From an uncultured Corynebacterium sp. (lineage in GTDB: Bacteria > Actinomycetota > Actinomycetes > Mycobacteriales > Mycobacteriaceae): DNA of 64,000 nt. The position numbers were made by a program, and so were the translations under genes. This document shows positions 40,336 to 49,944 of the stretch, in pieces. Below the pieces are notes generated by a model. It saw only the letters and a list, made by a program, of their open reading frames with translations. It had not been told where the DNA came from and ran no database searches. Position 1 is the first letter of the stretch. The number at the start of each line of letters is the position of its first letter. The stretch spans positions 1-64,000 of the forward strand of contig CALUCD010000010.1 in the NCBI GenBank assembly GCA_943914465.1, in the 5' to 3' direction.

Positions 40336-42252
40336 ATGTCGCATCCTGAATTCCGAAACGTCGCCATTGTCGCCCACGTTGACCATGGAAAGACCACCTT
40401 GGTCAACGCCATGCTGGAGCAATCCGGCGTCTTCGGCGACCATGGTGAACACGGTGATCGTGTGATGGACTCAGGTGAGTTGGAATCAGAGCGCGGTATC
40501 ACCATCCTGGCAAAAAACACCGCTGTGCGCCGAGCCGGTCGAGGCAAAGATGGCCGCGATCTGGTCATCAACGTGATTGACACGCCGGGCCACGCCGACT
40601 TCGGCGGTGAGGTCGAGCGGGGGCTATCCATGGTTGACGGGGTTGTGCTGCTCATTGATGCATCGGAGGGCCCGCTTCCACAGACTCGTTTTGTGCTGGG
40701 CAAAGCGCTTGAGGCAAAAAAGCCGGTCATCATCTGCGTCAATAAGACCGACCGGCCTGATGCGCGCATCGATGAGGTGGTCGAAGAGGCGCAAGACCTG
40801 CTGCTCGAGCTTGGTGCGGGTCTTGAAGATCCGGAGGCTGCGGAAGCTGCGGAGAACCTCCTTGAATTGCCGGTGCTCTACACGTCCGGGCGGGCAGGAC
40901 GGGCCTCACTCACCAACCCTGGGAACGGCCAACTGCCGGATAATGACGATCTGCAACCGTTGTTCGACGTCATCTACGACGTGTTGCCGGAACCGTCTGC
41001 AGACGTGGACGCACCGTTCCAGGCGCAGGTCACCAACCTGGACTCGTCGTCATTTTTGGGCCGCATTGCACTTGTGCGCGTCTATCGCGGCACGGTGAAA
41101 AAAGGCCAGACAGTTGCCTGGGTGCATTACGACGCGGACGGCAACCAACACGTCAAAAACGTCAAGATTGCTGAACTTCTTGTAACCGAGGGGCTGGAGC
41201 GTGTCCCCGCGACTGGCGAGGTTGTTGCCGGCGATATTGCTGCTGTTTCAGGTATTGACGAGATCATGATTGGCGATACGCTCACCGACCCAGAGCAGCT
41301 GGACCCGCTACCACGCATCAAGATCGATGATCCGGCGATCTCGATGACGATTGGGGTGAACACCTCGCCGATGGCAGGGCGAAACGGCGGTGACAAGCTG
41401 ACCGCTCGCATGGTCAAGGCACGCCTCGACCAAGAGCTCATCGGCAATGTTTCAATCAAAGTCGTGCCCACTGAACGCCCTGATGCGTGGGAGGTACAGG
41501 GCCGCGGCGAGATGGCGCTGACTGTCTTGATTGAAACGATGCGCCGTGAGGGATTCGAGTTGACCGTGGGCAAACCGCAGGTGGTGACAAAGGAGGTCGA
41601 CGGCAAAACGTTCGAACCGTACGATCACATGGTCATCGATGTGCCGGCAGAGCACCAAGGGGCAGTCACCCAGCTCATGGCCAACCGTAAAGGGCAGATG
41701 ACTTCAATGGCCAACACCGGCTCAGGAGACTGGGTGCGCATGGAGTTTGACGTGCCTTCGCGCGGGCTGATCGGCTTTCGCACCACGTTTTTGACTGAGA
41801 CTCGCGGTGCGGGGATTGCAAACTCATATTCCATTGAGCACCGCCCATGGGCGGGCGAGATCAAAGGCCGACCTACTGGGTCGCTCGTTGCGGATCGTAC
41901 TGGGCAAGTCACTGCCTACGCCTTGCAGCAGCTCGCTGACCGGGGCGACTTCTTCGTTGAGCCGGGTGCAGAAACCTACGAGGGCATGGTTGTGGGCGCG
42001 AACTCTCGCGATGAAGATATGGATATCAACATCACGAAGGAAAAGAAGCTCACTAACATGCGCTCCGCCACCGCAGACGCCACTGTGACGTTGCAGAAAG
42101 CTCGTACGCTCTCGCTTGATGAGGCAATCGAGTTCTGCGATGACGATGAATGCGTCGAGGTAGCCCCTGAGGCGATGCGGGTGCGCAAAATCATCCTCGA
42201 TGCCACTGAGCGCGGCCGCGCCCGCTCGCGCGCTAAGCAGCTGAATAGGTAG
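40336..42252 (+). CDS. typA: Translational GTPase TypA/BipA
   Basis: A 638-residue ribosome-associated GTPase of the EF-G family, involved in 50S assembly and stress adaptation. G1 is AHVDHGKTTLVN (residues about 13-24), the switch-I region has ERGITILAKNTA, G3 is DTPGHADFGGEVER and G4 is VNKTDRPDAR. Domain II, the EF-G-like domains III and V, and the TypA-specific C-terminal domain (RDEDMDINITKEKKLTNMRS) follow. AAAGGAG precedes the ATG. The order typA-lpqW-mshB matches mycobacteria (Rv1165-Rv1166-Rv1170). Confidence 0.96.
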   Translation: MSHPEFRNVAIVAHVDHGKTTLVNAMLEQSGVFGDHGEHGDRVMDSGELESERGITILAKNTAVRRAGRGKDGRDLVINVIDTPGHADFGGEVERGLSMVDGVVLLIDASEGPLPQTRFVLGKALEAKKPVIICVNKTDRPDARIDEVVEEAQDLLLELGAGLEDPEAAEAAENLLELPVLYTSGRAGRASLTNPGNGQLPDNDDLQPLFDVIYDVLPEPSADVDAPFQAQVTNLDSSSFLGRIALVRVYRGTVKKGQTVAWVHYDADGNQHVKNVKIAELLVTEGLERVPATGEVVAGDIAAVSGIDEIMIGDTLTDPEQLDPLPRIKIDDPAISMTIGVNTSPMAGRNGGDKLTARMVKARLDQELIGNVSIKVVPTERPDAWEVQGRGEMALTVLIETMRREGFELTVGKPQVVTKEVDGKTFEPYDHMVIDVPAEHQGAVTQLMANRKGQMTSMANTGSGDWVRMEFDVPSRGLIGFRTTFLTETRGAGIANSYSIEHRPWAGEIKGRPTGSLVADRTGQVTAYALQQLADRGDFFVEPGAETYEGMVVGANSRDEDMDINITKEKKLTNMRSATADATVTLQKARTLSLDEAIEFCDDDECVEVAPEAMRVRKIILDATERGRARSRAKQLNR

Positions 42253-42258
42253 GCCGCG

Positions 42259-44118
42259 GTGCGCGCGCCGCGAGCACAAGGGCCAGCCCAGCACGTGGAG
42301 GACTGGCGGAGGGTCAATAGGCTCGGGATTGGGCGAATCACGCTTGTCGTCAGCCTCGGCACTGTGATCAGTCTGAGCGGAATCGGTCTGAGTGGTTGCG
42401 CCGCCAATCCTGGGCCCCCGCCGCTGGTAGACAGTCCGGGGGATAAAACGGTCACTACCACGATGACCCAAACAGCCACCCGGGCTGTGCGCCCTGAGCA
42501 GCCTGCGCCTGATCAGAGCCGCGCCCACGTTCACGTTGGAACAGACCCTGTGCGCAACGGGTTCAATCCCCATCTCCAGGCCGATGAGCAAGCTACTGTG
42601 CAGACCATCGCCGATTTGGTGTTGCCGAGCGCATTCGTGGATGGTGAGCGAAACCCGGACTTGCTCGTTGCGGCGACGCCGTTGCCGGCATCTCCGGCTG
42701 CGCAGACGGTGCGATACATTATCGCGCCGGAGGCGCAGTGGTCCGACGGCACCCCGATCAGCGGCGCGGATTTTGCCTACCTGTGGCGCGGGATGCGTTC
42801 GACCCCGGGGGCTGTAGATTCCGCTGGATATGACGCGATTGTGGATGTGCGTGTGTCTGGCAACTCTGGAAAGGTCGTTGATGTGGACTTTGGCACGCCG
42901 GTGCGTGAATGGTCGGTATTGTTCACGCATCTTTTGCCATCGCACCTGTTTGACGCAGACGCATCGGACTTTGCTAGCGCGCTGGCGGAGACGGTGCCCG
43001 CATCAGCGGGCAGGTTCACGGTCGTGCGTGTTGACCGCGCACGCAGCACCGTCACCCTCAACCGAAATGACCGGTTTTGGGGGCCTGAGCCAGCACGGAT
43101 CGACATTCTCACCCTCCAGGGTCTGCGCACCACCACCCAAGTTGCCGACCAGCTGCGGTCGCGGCAGCTCGCGTTCGTGGACCGGGTCCCCGATGAGACC
43201 ACCCGGCGCGTGATCAGTCTTGTGCCTGAGACCCAGGTGCGAACACTGACTGGGCCGCGCACGCTCGGTGTCACCGTATCCACCAATGTGCCGCCTGCTG
43301 CGCGCCGAGAGCTTTCGCAGCTTGTCGACGCCCCGCTGCTCGCCCCCATCGCCACCGGGCGCTCCACAGATCTTGAGCTGCCCGAAACGCCCGCACCTAC
43401 TGGGCGGCTGGCGGCGCCGAGTGCGCCCGAATCGGCAGCCGCCGAAGGGCAGGCAGCAAGAAGCACTGTGGTGCCCAACGCAGCGGAGACTGAGTCAACT
43501 GAAGCAGTTGACACGGTTGACACGGTTGCCCCGGTTGAAACGAGTGCCGGTTTGGCAGCATTTCTAGCAGCACGGGGAGTGTTGCGCGTTGCGGCGGATG
43601 CCTCGGACCCTGCGGCTGGTGCGGCGGCCCGGTCCCTGGTCGACATACTCAATCGCGAGCAGGTTCCGGCCGAAGTGGTGTCCACTGACACGGCCTCGAT
43701 TATGTCCAAGGGGTTGCCAAGTGGGGAGATCGATCTGGTTGTGCACTGGCGGTTAGACGATGAGACGAGTACGTCGGTCGCGGGCCGTGCCGCTTGCTCG
43801 CCGCACGCCTTTCGCGCAGCCAACATCTCCGGTTACTGCAACGCTGAAACGGAAGCGCTAGCGAGCGCGGTGTTGGAGGGCACCGTCTCCGCTGCAGAAG
43901 GTGCCCGCGTACTGGCGCAGGTTGAAGCTGAGGAGGCACTATGGATCCCGATAGTGAAAGAGACGCGCCTTTTTGCGCTGGGCACCGGCATCGTAGGCCC
44001 AGACGAAGACCTCATGCGATGGACTGAAGGTCTCGCCTCGGCTCCGCGTTGGCGGATTGCAGACAACGAGGCTGCGATGAGTTCTACACCCACTGTGGGA
44101 AGAGAGGCGCCCCAATGA
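42259..44118 (+). CDS. lpqW: LpqW-like lipoprotein, substrate-binding fold
   Basis: A 619-residue lipoprotein of the peptide-binding fold. A hydrophobic segment LTLVVSLGTVISL-like core ends in the lipobox LSGC near residue 47, after a long N-terminal stretch (the GTG at 42259 is the only sensible start). It has HVGTDPVRNGFNPHLQADEQ, WSDGTPISGADFAYLW and a Ser/Thr/Val linker with repeated VDT near residue 420. Mycobacterial LpqW and its corynebacterial counterpart govern the PIM/lipoarabinomannan branch through the mannosyltransferase stage rather than importing peptides. Position right after typA supports that identity. It overlaps mshB (ATGA). Confidence 0.82.
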   Translation: MRAPRAQGPAQHVEDWRRVNRLGIGRITLVVSLGTVISLSGIGLSGCAANPGPPPLVDSPGDKTVTTTMTQTATRAVRPEQPAPDQSRAHVHVGTDPVRNGFNPHLQADEQATVQTIADLVLPSAFVDGERNPDLLVAATPLPASPAAQTVRYIIAPEAQWSDGTPISGADFAYLWRGMRSTPGAVDSAGYDAIVDVRVSGNSGKVVDVDFGTPVREWSVLFTHLLPSHLFDADASDFASALAETVPASAGRFTVVRVDRARSTVTLNRNDRFWGPEPARIDILTLQGLRTTTQVADQLRSRQLAFVDRVPDETTRRVISLVPETQVRTLTGPRTLGVTVSTNVPPAARRELSQLVDAPLLAPIATGRSTDLELPETPAPTGRLAAPSAPESAAAEGQAARSTVVPNAAETESTEAVDTVDTVAPVETSAGLAAFLAARGVLRVAADASDPAAGAAARSLVDILNREQVPAEVVSTDTASIMSKGLPSGEIDLVVHWRLDDETSTSVAGRAACSPHAFRAANISGYCNAETEALASAVLEGTVSAAEGARVLAQVEAEEALWIPIVKETRLFALGTGIVGPDEDLMRWTEGLASAPRWRIADNEAAMSSTPTVGREAPQ

Positions 44119-44999
44119 TGAACGCACAACCCGCTCACCGCGACCTTGTCGGCTACCGTGTCGTAGCGGTCCATGCCCACCCCGACGACGAAGCGATTAC
44201 CACCGGCGGCACTCTCGCTGATCTCACCGCCCGAGGAGCAGATGTGTGCGTGGTTACCTGCACACTCGGTGAACAAGGCGAGGTCATCGGTGAGACCTAC
44301 CAGCACCTGGTGGCCGACGACGCTGATCAGCTCGGAGGATTTCGCATCGGCGAACTTCAGCAATCACTGGCCAGTCTCGGAGCCCGGGGAGTATTCCTGG
44401 GCGGGGCTGGGCGCTTTCGCGATAGCGGCATGGCTGGTTCAGCATCCAGCACGCACCCGCGGGCGTTCATCAACTCGGGCCTTACCGCGGTGCAGTTGTT
44501 GGCTGATGTGTTCCGGGCCGAGCAGCCGCACCTGGTGATTACGTACGGCCCGGACGGTGGGTATGGCCACCCAGATCACATTCATGCCCATGAAATCACC
44601 CACGCGGCTGCCAACCTTGTCGGCGTGCCCCGCATCCTGTGGACGGTGCGGCTAGCACACGAAACCGAGCAGCTCATGCCGAAACAGTCCCCGCACGGCT
44701 GGCGGCTACCAGAACCTGGCGAACTCGACGGCGTTGAAACATCCGACGTCACCGTCGCGTTAAACGATCACGCCTACACGGCAAAGATCAACGCAATGCG
44801 GGCGCACGCGACGCAGCTGTGGATTGCGGACGGGCAGATCACTGCCACGAACCCGCACGCGGTGCTGGGCTCTGGGCCCGTTGTTTACTACGCACTGTCT
44901 AACCTGATTACGCAACCGATCCAACGGGTCGAGCACTACCAACTCGGCGGGGGCGCACCAATCACGGACTCGGACGGCGGCGTACTGAGCGGGCTGTAA
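44115..44999 (+). CDS. mshB: MshB, GlcNAc-Ins deacetylase of mycothiol synthesis
   Basis: A 294-residue zinc deacetylase of the PIG-L family that removes acetate from GlcNAc-Ins, the second chemical step of mycothiol synthesis. The zinc motif is AVHAHPDDEAITTGG (His-Pro-Asp-Asp) and the third ligand is in GYGHPDHIHAHEITHAA. Other blocks are CTLGEQGEVIGETY and GGFRIGELQQSLASLG. Two ATGs are adjacent; I use the first (44115), which overlaps the lpqW stop. Mycothiol is the actinobacterial glutathione equivalent. Confidence 0.94.
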   Translation: MMNAQPAHRDLVGYRVVAVHAHPDDEAITTGGTLADLTARGADVCVVTCTLGEQGEVIGETYQHLVADDADQLGGFRIGELQQSLASLGARGVFLGGAGRFRDSGMAGSASSTHPRAFINSGLTAVQLLADVFRAEQPHLVITYGPDGGYGHPDHIHAHEITHAAANLVGVPRILWTVRLAHETEQLMPKQSPHGWRLPEPGELDGVETSDVTVALNDHAYTAKINAMRAHATQLWIADGQITATNPHAVLGSGPVVYYALSNLITQPIQRVEHYQLGGGAPITDSDGGVLSGL

Positions 45000-45002
45000 A
45001 CG

Positions 45003-45371
45003 GTGGCAGCACCAGCTGTGCGGCAAGATTTCACCTGCGGGGAGGTCGTGCATGCATTCGTCTGGCTAAGTCTGTTTGCAGTGCTGTCTGCTTTGCTTGA
45101 GGTGGCCTATTTAGGTTGCCCGTTGGCCTGGGCCGCGGCGTTTGGTTTCAACGCAGTACTGACCAAAACAGCGAAATTATGGGCCCGCACGCTGCTTGCG
45201 CGGTGCATCCCGCTTGCTAGCTGGGCGGTGGGGGTGATCCTTGCACGGTGGGCTGTTCCCGGTGCTGATCAACAGTTGGTGTTAGACAGCCCCGCCACCG
45301 CGGCGCTCGTTGTCGCCGGGGTCGTCGGCGGGGTTCGCCCGCTGCGAGTTTGCCCGGTGGGGAGGCGGTAG
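45003..45371 (+). CDS. Small membrane protein between mshB and fdxC
   Basis: A 122-residue protein with three or four hydrophobic helices ([67 protein letters not shown]). It starts with a GTG four bases after the mshB stop. The same slot in related genomes holds a similar unnamed membrane protein, so it is likely real and co-transcribed with mshB and fdxC. No function can be assigned. Confidence 0.72.
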   Translation: MAAPAVRQDFTCGEVVHAFVWLSLFAVLSALLEVAYLGCPLAWAAAFGFNAVLTKTAKLWARTLLARCIPLASWAVGVILARWAVPGADQQLVLDSPATAALVVAGVVGGVRPLRVCPVGRR

Positions 45372-45388
45372 TGCCATACTTGAGAGCT

Positions 45389-45712
45389 ATGACTTACGTA
45401 ATTGCTCAACCCTGCGTCGATGTGCTGGACCGCTCCTGCGTTGAGGAGTGCCCCGTGGACTGCATCTACGAGGGCAAGCGCATGCTCTACATTCACCCCG
45501 ACGAGTGTGTGGATTGCGGAGCATGTGAGCCTGCTTGCCCGGTTGAGGCTATCTTCTATGAAGATGACCTTCCCGACGAGTGGAGTGAGTACTACGATGT
45601 TAATGTCGGCTTCTTTGATGATCTCGGCTCACCGGGTGGGGCTGCCAAGACCGGCCCCCAGGACTTTGATCACCCATTTGTTGCGGCACTGCCACCGCAG
45701 AATCAGGAGTAA
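45389..45712 (+). CDS. fdxC: Seven-iron ferredoxin FdxC
   Basis: A 107-residue ferredoxin with a [3Fe-4S]/[4Fe-4S] pair. The first cluster region is [20 protein letters not shown], the second is [16 protein letters not shown], followed by the typical [16 protein letters not shown] and a C-terminal tail. It carries electrons for redox enzymes. A CATACT element lies 8 bases before the ATG, so it may also be made from its own leaderless mRNA within the operon. dapC starts 3 bases after its stop, as in mycobacteria (Rv1177-Rv1178). Confidence 0.95.
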   Translation: MTYVIAQPCVDVLDRSCVEECPVDCIYEGKRMLYIHPDECVDCGACEPACPVEAIFYEDDLPDEWSEYYDVNVGFFDDLGSPGGAAKTGPQDFDHPFVAALPPQNQE

Positions 45713-45715
45713 TCT

Positions 45716-46810
45716 ATGGCGCGCGCACCACTGGGCGCCGTGTTGCCCGATTTTCCGTGGGACACCATCGCCGATGTGAAGGCAACCGCAGCAGCGCATC
45801 CAGGCGGACTCATTGACTTGTCGGTGGGCACCCCGATTGACCCGGTCGCCCCTTCGATCCAACTCGCGCTTGCGGAGCATGCCGAGGAGCCCGGATATCC
45901 TCAGACGATGGGGTCGCCGCAGTTGCGGCAGGCGCTCGTTGAAGCAACGCAGCGACGCTTCGGTGCTGCCGGTTTGAACGAGCAGTCCGTGCTTCCGGTT
46001 ATTGGCACGAAAGAAGCAATTGCTTGGCTGCCAACCGTGCTGGGAATGCGCGGATCTACCGTGGTCATCCCTGAGGTGGCGTACCCGACCTACGAGGTGG
46101 GGGCGCTTCTTGCCGAGGCGACAATTGTGCGTTCGGATGAACCGGTCGACGGGGCTGATCTGGTCTTTCTCAACTCGCCGTCCAACCCGACGGGTCGGGT
46201 CTTAGGTGCTGCTGACTTGAAGCAGTGGGTGGAGTATTCCCGTGATACCGGAGCGATCATCGCCTCAGATGAGTGCTACATGTACCTCGGTTGGTCGCAG
46301 CACGGTGTTTCCATCCTCGACCCGGAGGTCACCGGCGGGGATAACACGGGGCTCCTCGCTATCCACTCGTTGTCAAAGACGTCGAACCTCGCTTCCTACC
46401 GCGCAGGCTGGATCGCTGGTGATGCAAAACTCGTGCAGGAGCTCTTGCTGGTGCGCAAGCACGCCGGGCTGATGGTTCCTGGCCCTATCCAGCACGCGAT
46501 GGTCGCGGCGTTAAATGATGACACGCATGAGCAGCTTCAAAAATCGCTGTACGCGAATCGCCGGTTGGTGCTGCTCAAAGCGCTTACGGAAGCCGGTTTT
46601 ACCGTTGATCATTCAGAGGCTGGCCTTTACCTCTGGGCGCGGCGCGAGGGGCTAGACGGACGAGGCAGCCTTGATTGGTTGGCAGAGCGGGGAATTCTGG
46701 GAGCACCGGGTGATTTCTACGGCCCAGCAGGCGCGGGGCATGTCCGCGTCGGGTTAACTGCAGCCGATGACCGCGTCGCGGAGGCCGCGCGGCGCATTAC
46801 TGCCCAATGA
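45716..46810 (+). CDS. dapC: N-succinyldiaminopimelate aminotransferase DapC
   Basis: A 364-residue class-I PLP aminotransferase converting N-succinyl-2-amino-6-ketopimelate to N-succinyl-diaminopimelate. It begins LPDFPWDTIADVKATAAAHP, typical of actinobacterial DapC. The PLP lysine is in LSKTSNLASYRAGW; other residues are in NSPSNPTGRVLG and SDECYMYLGW. Position beside fdxC and the other dap genes supports the assignment over general aminotransferases. Its stop overlaps the GtrA-family gene (ATGA). Confidence 0.93.
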   Translation: MARAPLGAVLPDFPWDTIADVKATAAAHPGGLIDLSVGTPIDPVAPSIQLALAEHAEEPGYPQTMGSPQLRQALVEATQRRFGAAGLNEQSVLPVIGTKEAIAWLPTVLGMRGSTVVIPEVAYPTYEVGALLAEATIVRSDEPVDGADLVFLNSPSNPTGRVLGAADLKQWVEYSRDTGAIIASDECYMYLGWSQHGVSILDPEVTGGDNTGLLAIHSLSKTSNLASYRAGWIAGDAKLVQELLLVRKHAGLMVPGPIQHAMVAALNDDTHEQLQKSLYANRRLVLLKALTEAGFTVDHSEAGLYLWARREGLDGRGSLDWLAERGILGAPGDFYGPAGAGHVRVGLTAADDRVAEAARRITAQ

Positions 46811-47460
46811 CGCCGCCCCCTGCCAGCTCTGCCCACTCTGCGCATCGCGCCCACCCCGCGCAGCCCGGTGCGAGCACCGCAGTGGCGACAAGTGCGGCCG
46901 CGCCACGCTCTGTTGGAACCACCCGCGCCCACCGGCTTGTCGCGGGCGCCCAGCAGTTCCTCAAATTCGGTGTGGTTGGTGGCTCCGGGGTGCTCGTGAA
47001 CCTAGCGGTCTTTTACCTCTGCAAGAAGCTGTTGGACTCCGGTATCGGTATCCACGAGTCAGACGTGTTTTTCAATCTGTTCGGCACACGCTTCAACGTG
47101 CGCTGGTACCACGTGCTTTCCACAATCGCGTTTGTGGTAGCGAACACGTGGAACTACCAACTCAACCGGTCCTGGACGTTTCGTGGCGTCAATACGCGGT
47201 CGTGGCTGCGCGGTTACCTTCCGTTTCTGGCTACGGGGCTGATCGCGTTTGTGGTTTCACTGACCTGCATGACGCTGCTCATGAACCCGAAATCGCCGGT
47301 GGGGTTGCCAGGTGACGTGTTCGATGACTCGTCAGGATTTCGAACCAAGTCGTACTGGGCTCAGGCGATTTCAACGCTGGTGGCGATGCCGGTGAACTTC
47401 GGCATCAACAAGGTGTGGACCTTCGGCAGGCCAAAGGTTGTTCCGGTCACCGCCGACTAA
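46807..47460 (+). CDS. GtrA-family membrane protein
   Basis: A 217-residue protein with an N-terminal Ala/Ser/His-rich extension of about 45 residues and a GtrA domain of four helices. Signatures are FLKFGVVGGSGVLVNLAVFY and VVANTWNYQLNRSWTF, with a C-terminal FGINKVWTFGRPK. GtrA proteins are thought to move polyprenyl-linked sugars across the membrane and often serve cell-wall glycan synthesis. It overlaps dapC by 4 bases and closes this operon, 83 bases before the convergent dapD. Confidence 0.88.
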   Translation: MTPPPASSAHSAHRAHPAQPGASTAVATSAAAPRSVGTTRAHRLVAGAQQFLKFGVVGGSGVLVNLAVFYLCKKLLDSGIGIHESDVFFNLFGTRFNVRWYHVLSTIAFVVANTWNYQLNRSWTFRGVNTRSWLRGYLPFLATGLIAFVVSLTCMTLLMNPKSPVGLPGDVFDDSSGFRTKSYWAQAISTLVAMPVNFGINKVWTFGRPKVVPVTAD

Positions 47461-47543
47461 GGCGCTGAGGACGTTGGCGCTGAGTACGTTCGACTGGCGC
47501 CGCGTGCACCCAGGGTAAGGCTGGGAGTAGGCCCGCGCTTCGA

Positions 47544-48542
47544 TTAGTTGGCGTGAAGGGCTTCGTTGAGCTCGATGCCCTTGGCGGGCACCACCTCGAT
47601 GGCGCCGGTGAGTGAGTTGCGGCGGAACTGCAGCCCGTTCTTGCCTGACAGTTCAAGAGCTTTCACGGTTGCCCCAGTGTCGTACCCCAGGGCGTTGGCC
47701 ACAACATCGCTCACCACTACCTTGGAGCTGGCAGTGACGTACAAACCAGCTTCGACAACGCAGTCGTCTCCAAGAGAAATACCAACGCCAGCGTTCGCGC
47801 CGAGCAGGCACCGCTCGCCAAGCGAAATCGTCTCTTTGCCGCCGCCAGACAGCGTGCCCATGATCGATGCACCGCCGCCAATGTCAGTGCCGTCTCCAAC
47901 AACCACACCGGCAGAGATACGACCCTCAACCATGGATGCGCCGAGGGTGCCTGCGTTGAAGTTCACAAACCCTTCGTGCATGACTGTGGTGCCTTCAGCG
48001 AGGTGGGCGCCGAGACGGACGCGATCAGCGTCACCGATGCGCACACCAGACGGAACAACGTAATCCACCATGCGGGGGAATTTGTCTACGGACGAGACCA
48101 CCACCGGGCCTTTGGTGCTCAGGCGGCCGCGAGTCATCTGGAAATCCGCAACGGCGCAGGGGCCATAGTTGGTCCACACGACGTTGGCCAGCAGACCAAA
48201 GACCCCGTCCATGTTCGCGCCGTGGGGTGGGATGAGGCGGTGCGACAGGAGGTGGAGGCGCAGGTAGACATCGTATGCGTCGATGGCGGGCTGGCTGAGA
48301 TCCGCGATGGTGGTTGCTACCGGAACGCGGGCAACGCCCCGGTCTTCATCCGGGCCGACGAGGTGAGCAAAGCGTTCGTCGGCCTCCTCCAGGCGCTTCG
48401 TTCCGGTCTCGAGTGCGGAGCCGGGGGACGCTGCCGTCCCGAGGGTTGGTGCTGGGTACCAGACGTCGAGCACGGTTCCGTCGTGCGTCACGGTGGCGAG
48501 GCCTCGGGCGGATGCGGAAGTGGTGGAGGTCGGAGAACTCAT
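47544..48542 (-). CDS. dapD: Tetrahydrodipicolinate N-succinyltransferase DapD
   Basis: A 332-residue left-handed beta-helix acyltransferase of the actinobacterial DapD type. It uses succinyl-CoA to open the lysine/diaminopimelate succinylase branch. The N-terminal domain has [20 protein letters not shown]; the helix has [20 protein letters not shown] and [20 protein letters not shown] with the conserved Glu, then [15 protein letters not shown] and [14 protein letters not shown], the CoA/substrate loops. The ATG at 48542 fits both an AAGGTGG site and a -10 TAAGGT at 7 bases. It lies convergent to gtrA. Confidence 0.94.
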   Translation of the reverse strand: MSSPTSTTSASARGLATVTHDGTVLDVWYPAPTLGTAASPGSALETGTKRLEEADERFAHLVGPDEDRGVARVPVATTIADLSQPAIDAYDVYLRLHLLSHRLIPPHGANMDGVFGLLANVVWTNYGPCAVADFQMTRGRLSTKGPVVVSSVDKFPRMVDYVVPSGVRIGDADRVRLGAHLAEGTTVMHEGFVNFNAGTLGASMVEGRISAGVVVGDGTDIGGGASIMGTLSGGGKETISLGERCLLGANAGVGISLGDDCVVEAGLYVTASSKVVVSDVVANALGYDTGATVKALELSGKNGLQFRRNSLTGAIEVVPAKGIELNEALHAN

Positions 48543-48549
48543 GCCAGCC

Positions 48550-48555
48550 ACCTTA
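48550..48555 (-). promoter_or_regulatory. -10 box of dapD
   Basis: TAAGGT on the minus strand, 7 bases before the ATG at 48542. The same bases could serve as a Shine-Dalgarno (AAGGTGG), so leaderless or led expression are both possible. Confidence 0.4.
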
Positions 48556-48564
48556 GAGCATCAG

Positions 48565-49944
48565 CTACGCCCCGGCAGACTCTGTGACAGACGCAGCAGC
48601 GCGGTTCCGAGTCAACAATGACAACCCGATCAAGACGGCCGCAAGGATGGTGACGGAGATGACTTGAGCGCGCGCGGAGGCGTCGAAAAGCATGAGCACA
48701 ACGAGTCCGCATAGGGCGGCAAGGGTTGCCCACGGCACCCAGGTCGAACCACGTACTTCCACTGCGGAATGCTGGATGTGGGGCTTGAGCTTGATGTAGC
48801 TCAGGGTGATCATGATCCAGGTGACAATGAGGCAGCCGCCGGTTGCGTTCATGATGAAGTCGATCATCCCCGGCGGGTTCCACCACTGCAAACCCACAGC
48901 GACGAATGCGAAGAAAACGGATACGAGCACGGAGTTGATCGGCGCGGCGTTGGAGTTTGTGGCGGCCATCCAGCGCGGTGCGTCACCCTCCAGCGCTTGC
49001 TGGTAGGCAAGCCTGGATGTGCCGTAGATCTGCGCGTTGAGGGCAGACAGCAGCGCGAGCACGATGACTGCCTCCATGAAACCGGCTGCGCCGGGGAGGT
49101 TGGCCATGGTGAGCACTTGGGTGAAAGGGGAGTCAGCGGCGGTGTCCGCAGCGTCGATCTGCGCGTAGGGCAGCAGCAGAATGATCACAATGACTGAGCC
49201 GACGTAGAACAGCGCGATGCGCCAAATGATGGAATTGACCGCAGATTTGACGGATTGGGCGGGGTTCTCAGACTCGGCCGCGGCGATGGTCACCACTTCA
49301 ATGCCTCCGAATGCGAATGCGACGGCAAGCAGGCCTGCGGCTATCCCGGTGATGCCGTTGGGAGCGAATCCGCTTTCGCGGACGTTGCTGAATCCAACAA
49401 AACCGTGTTGCGGCAACAGCCCGAGCCACAGCAAGACCCCAATGATCAAAAACCCGATGATGACAGCGATTTTGATCATAGCGAACCAGTACTCAAACTC
49501 GCCGAAGCGCTTGACTTGAGCGAGGTTAGCGGTCGTGAGGATGGACACTGCGACAAGAGCGGGGATCCATGGTGCAACACCGAACCAGCTAGCCATGATC
49601 GCGGATGCACCCGTGATTTCTGCGCCGCACGCCATGATGAGCAAAAACCAGTAAATCCAGCCCAAAAGGAATCCCGCCCAGTGGCCGAATGCCTGACGGC
49701 CGTAGGTAGCGAATGAGCCTGAGGAGGGTCGGGCTGCGGCCATCTCACCGAGCATCCGCATCACGGAGATGACGATGGCGCCGGCGATAACGTAGGCAAT
49801 CAGGATTGCGGGTCCGGCGGCGCGGATGCCTACGCCGACACCTAGAAAGAGCCCTGCGCCCACCGCGGTGCCAAGGCCCATGAGGGTGAGGTGGCGCGAC
49901 TTCAGGCCGTTGCGGAGCTGGGAGGCGGAATCGTGTGTGCTCAT
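48565..49944 (-). CDS. AroP-type amino-acid permease, second copy
   Basis: A 459-residue APC-family (AAT) permease with 12 helices. It starts with LKSRHLTLMGLGTAVGAGLF and has GPAILIAYVIAGAIVISVMR, EMAAARPSSGSFATYGRQAF, GEFEYWFAMIKIAVIIGFLI and AFAFGGIEVVTIAAAESENP. It closely resembles C. glutamicum AroP and the adjacent permease at 49941-51395, so a tandem duplication is likely. The ATG shares bases with the upstream permease stop (ATGA). The substrate may be aromatic or basic amino acids; the cluster context with dap genes does not settle it. Confidence 0.88.
   Translation of the reverse strand: MSTHDSASQLRNGLKSRHLTLMGLGTAVGAGLFLGVGVGIRAAGPAILIAYVIAGAIVISVMRMLGEMAAARPSSGSFATYGRQAFGHWAGFLLGWIYWFLLIMACGAEITGASAIMASWFGVAPWIPALVAVSILTTANLAQVKRFGEFEYWFAMIKIAVIIGFLIIGVLLWLGLLPQHGFVGFSNVRESGFAPNGITGIAAGLLAVAFAFGGIEVVTIAAAESENPAQSVKSAVNSIIWRIALFYVGSVIVIILLLPYAQIDAADTAADSPFTQVLTMANLPGAAGFMEAVIVLALLSALNAQIYGTSRLAYQQALEGDAPRWMAATNSNAAPINSVLVSVFFAFVAVGLQWWNPPGMIDFIMNATGGCLIVTWIMITLSYIKLKPHIQHSAVEVRGSTWVPWATLAALCGLVVLMLFDASARAQVISVTILAAVLIGLSLLTRNRAAASVTESAGA

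Noticed and set aside
42777..43826. 349-codon open frame antisense to lpqW, and a similar one over typA/lpqW (41824-42945)
   Set aside because: Both mirror well-supported genes and have no domain or start signal.
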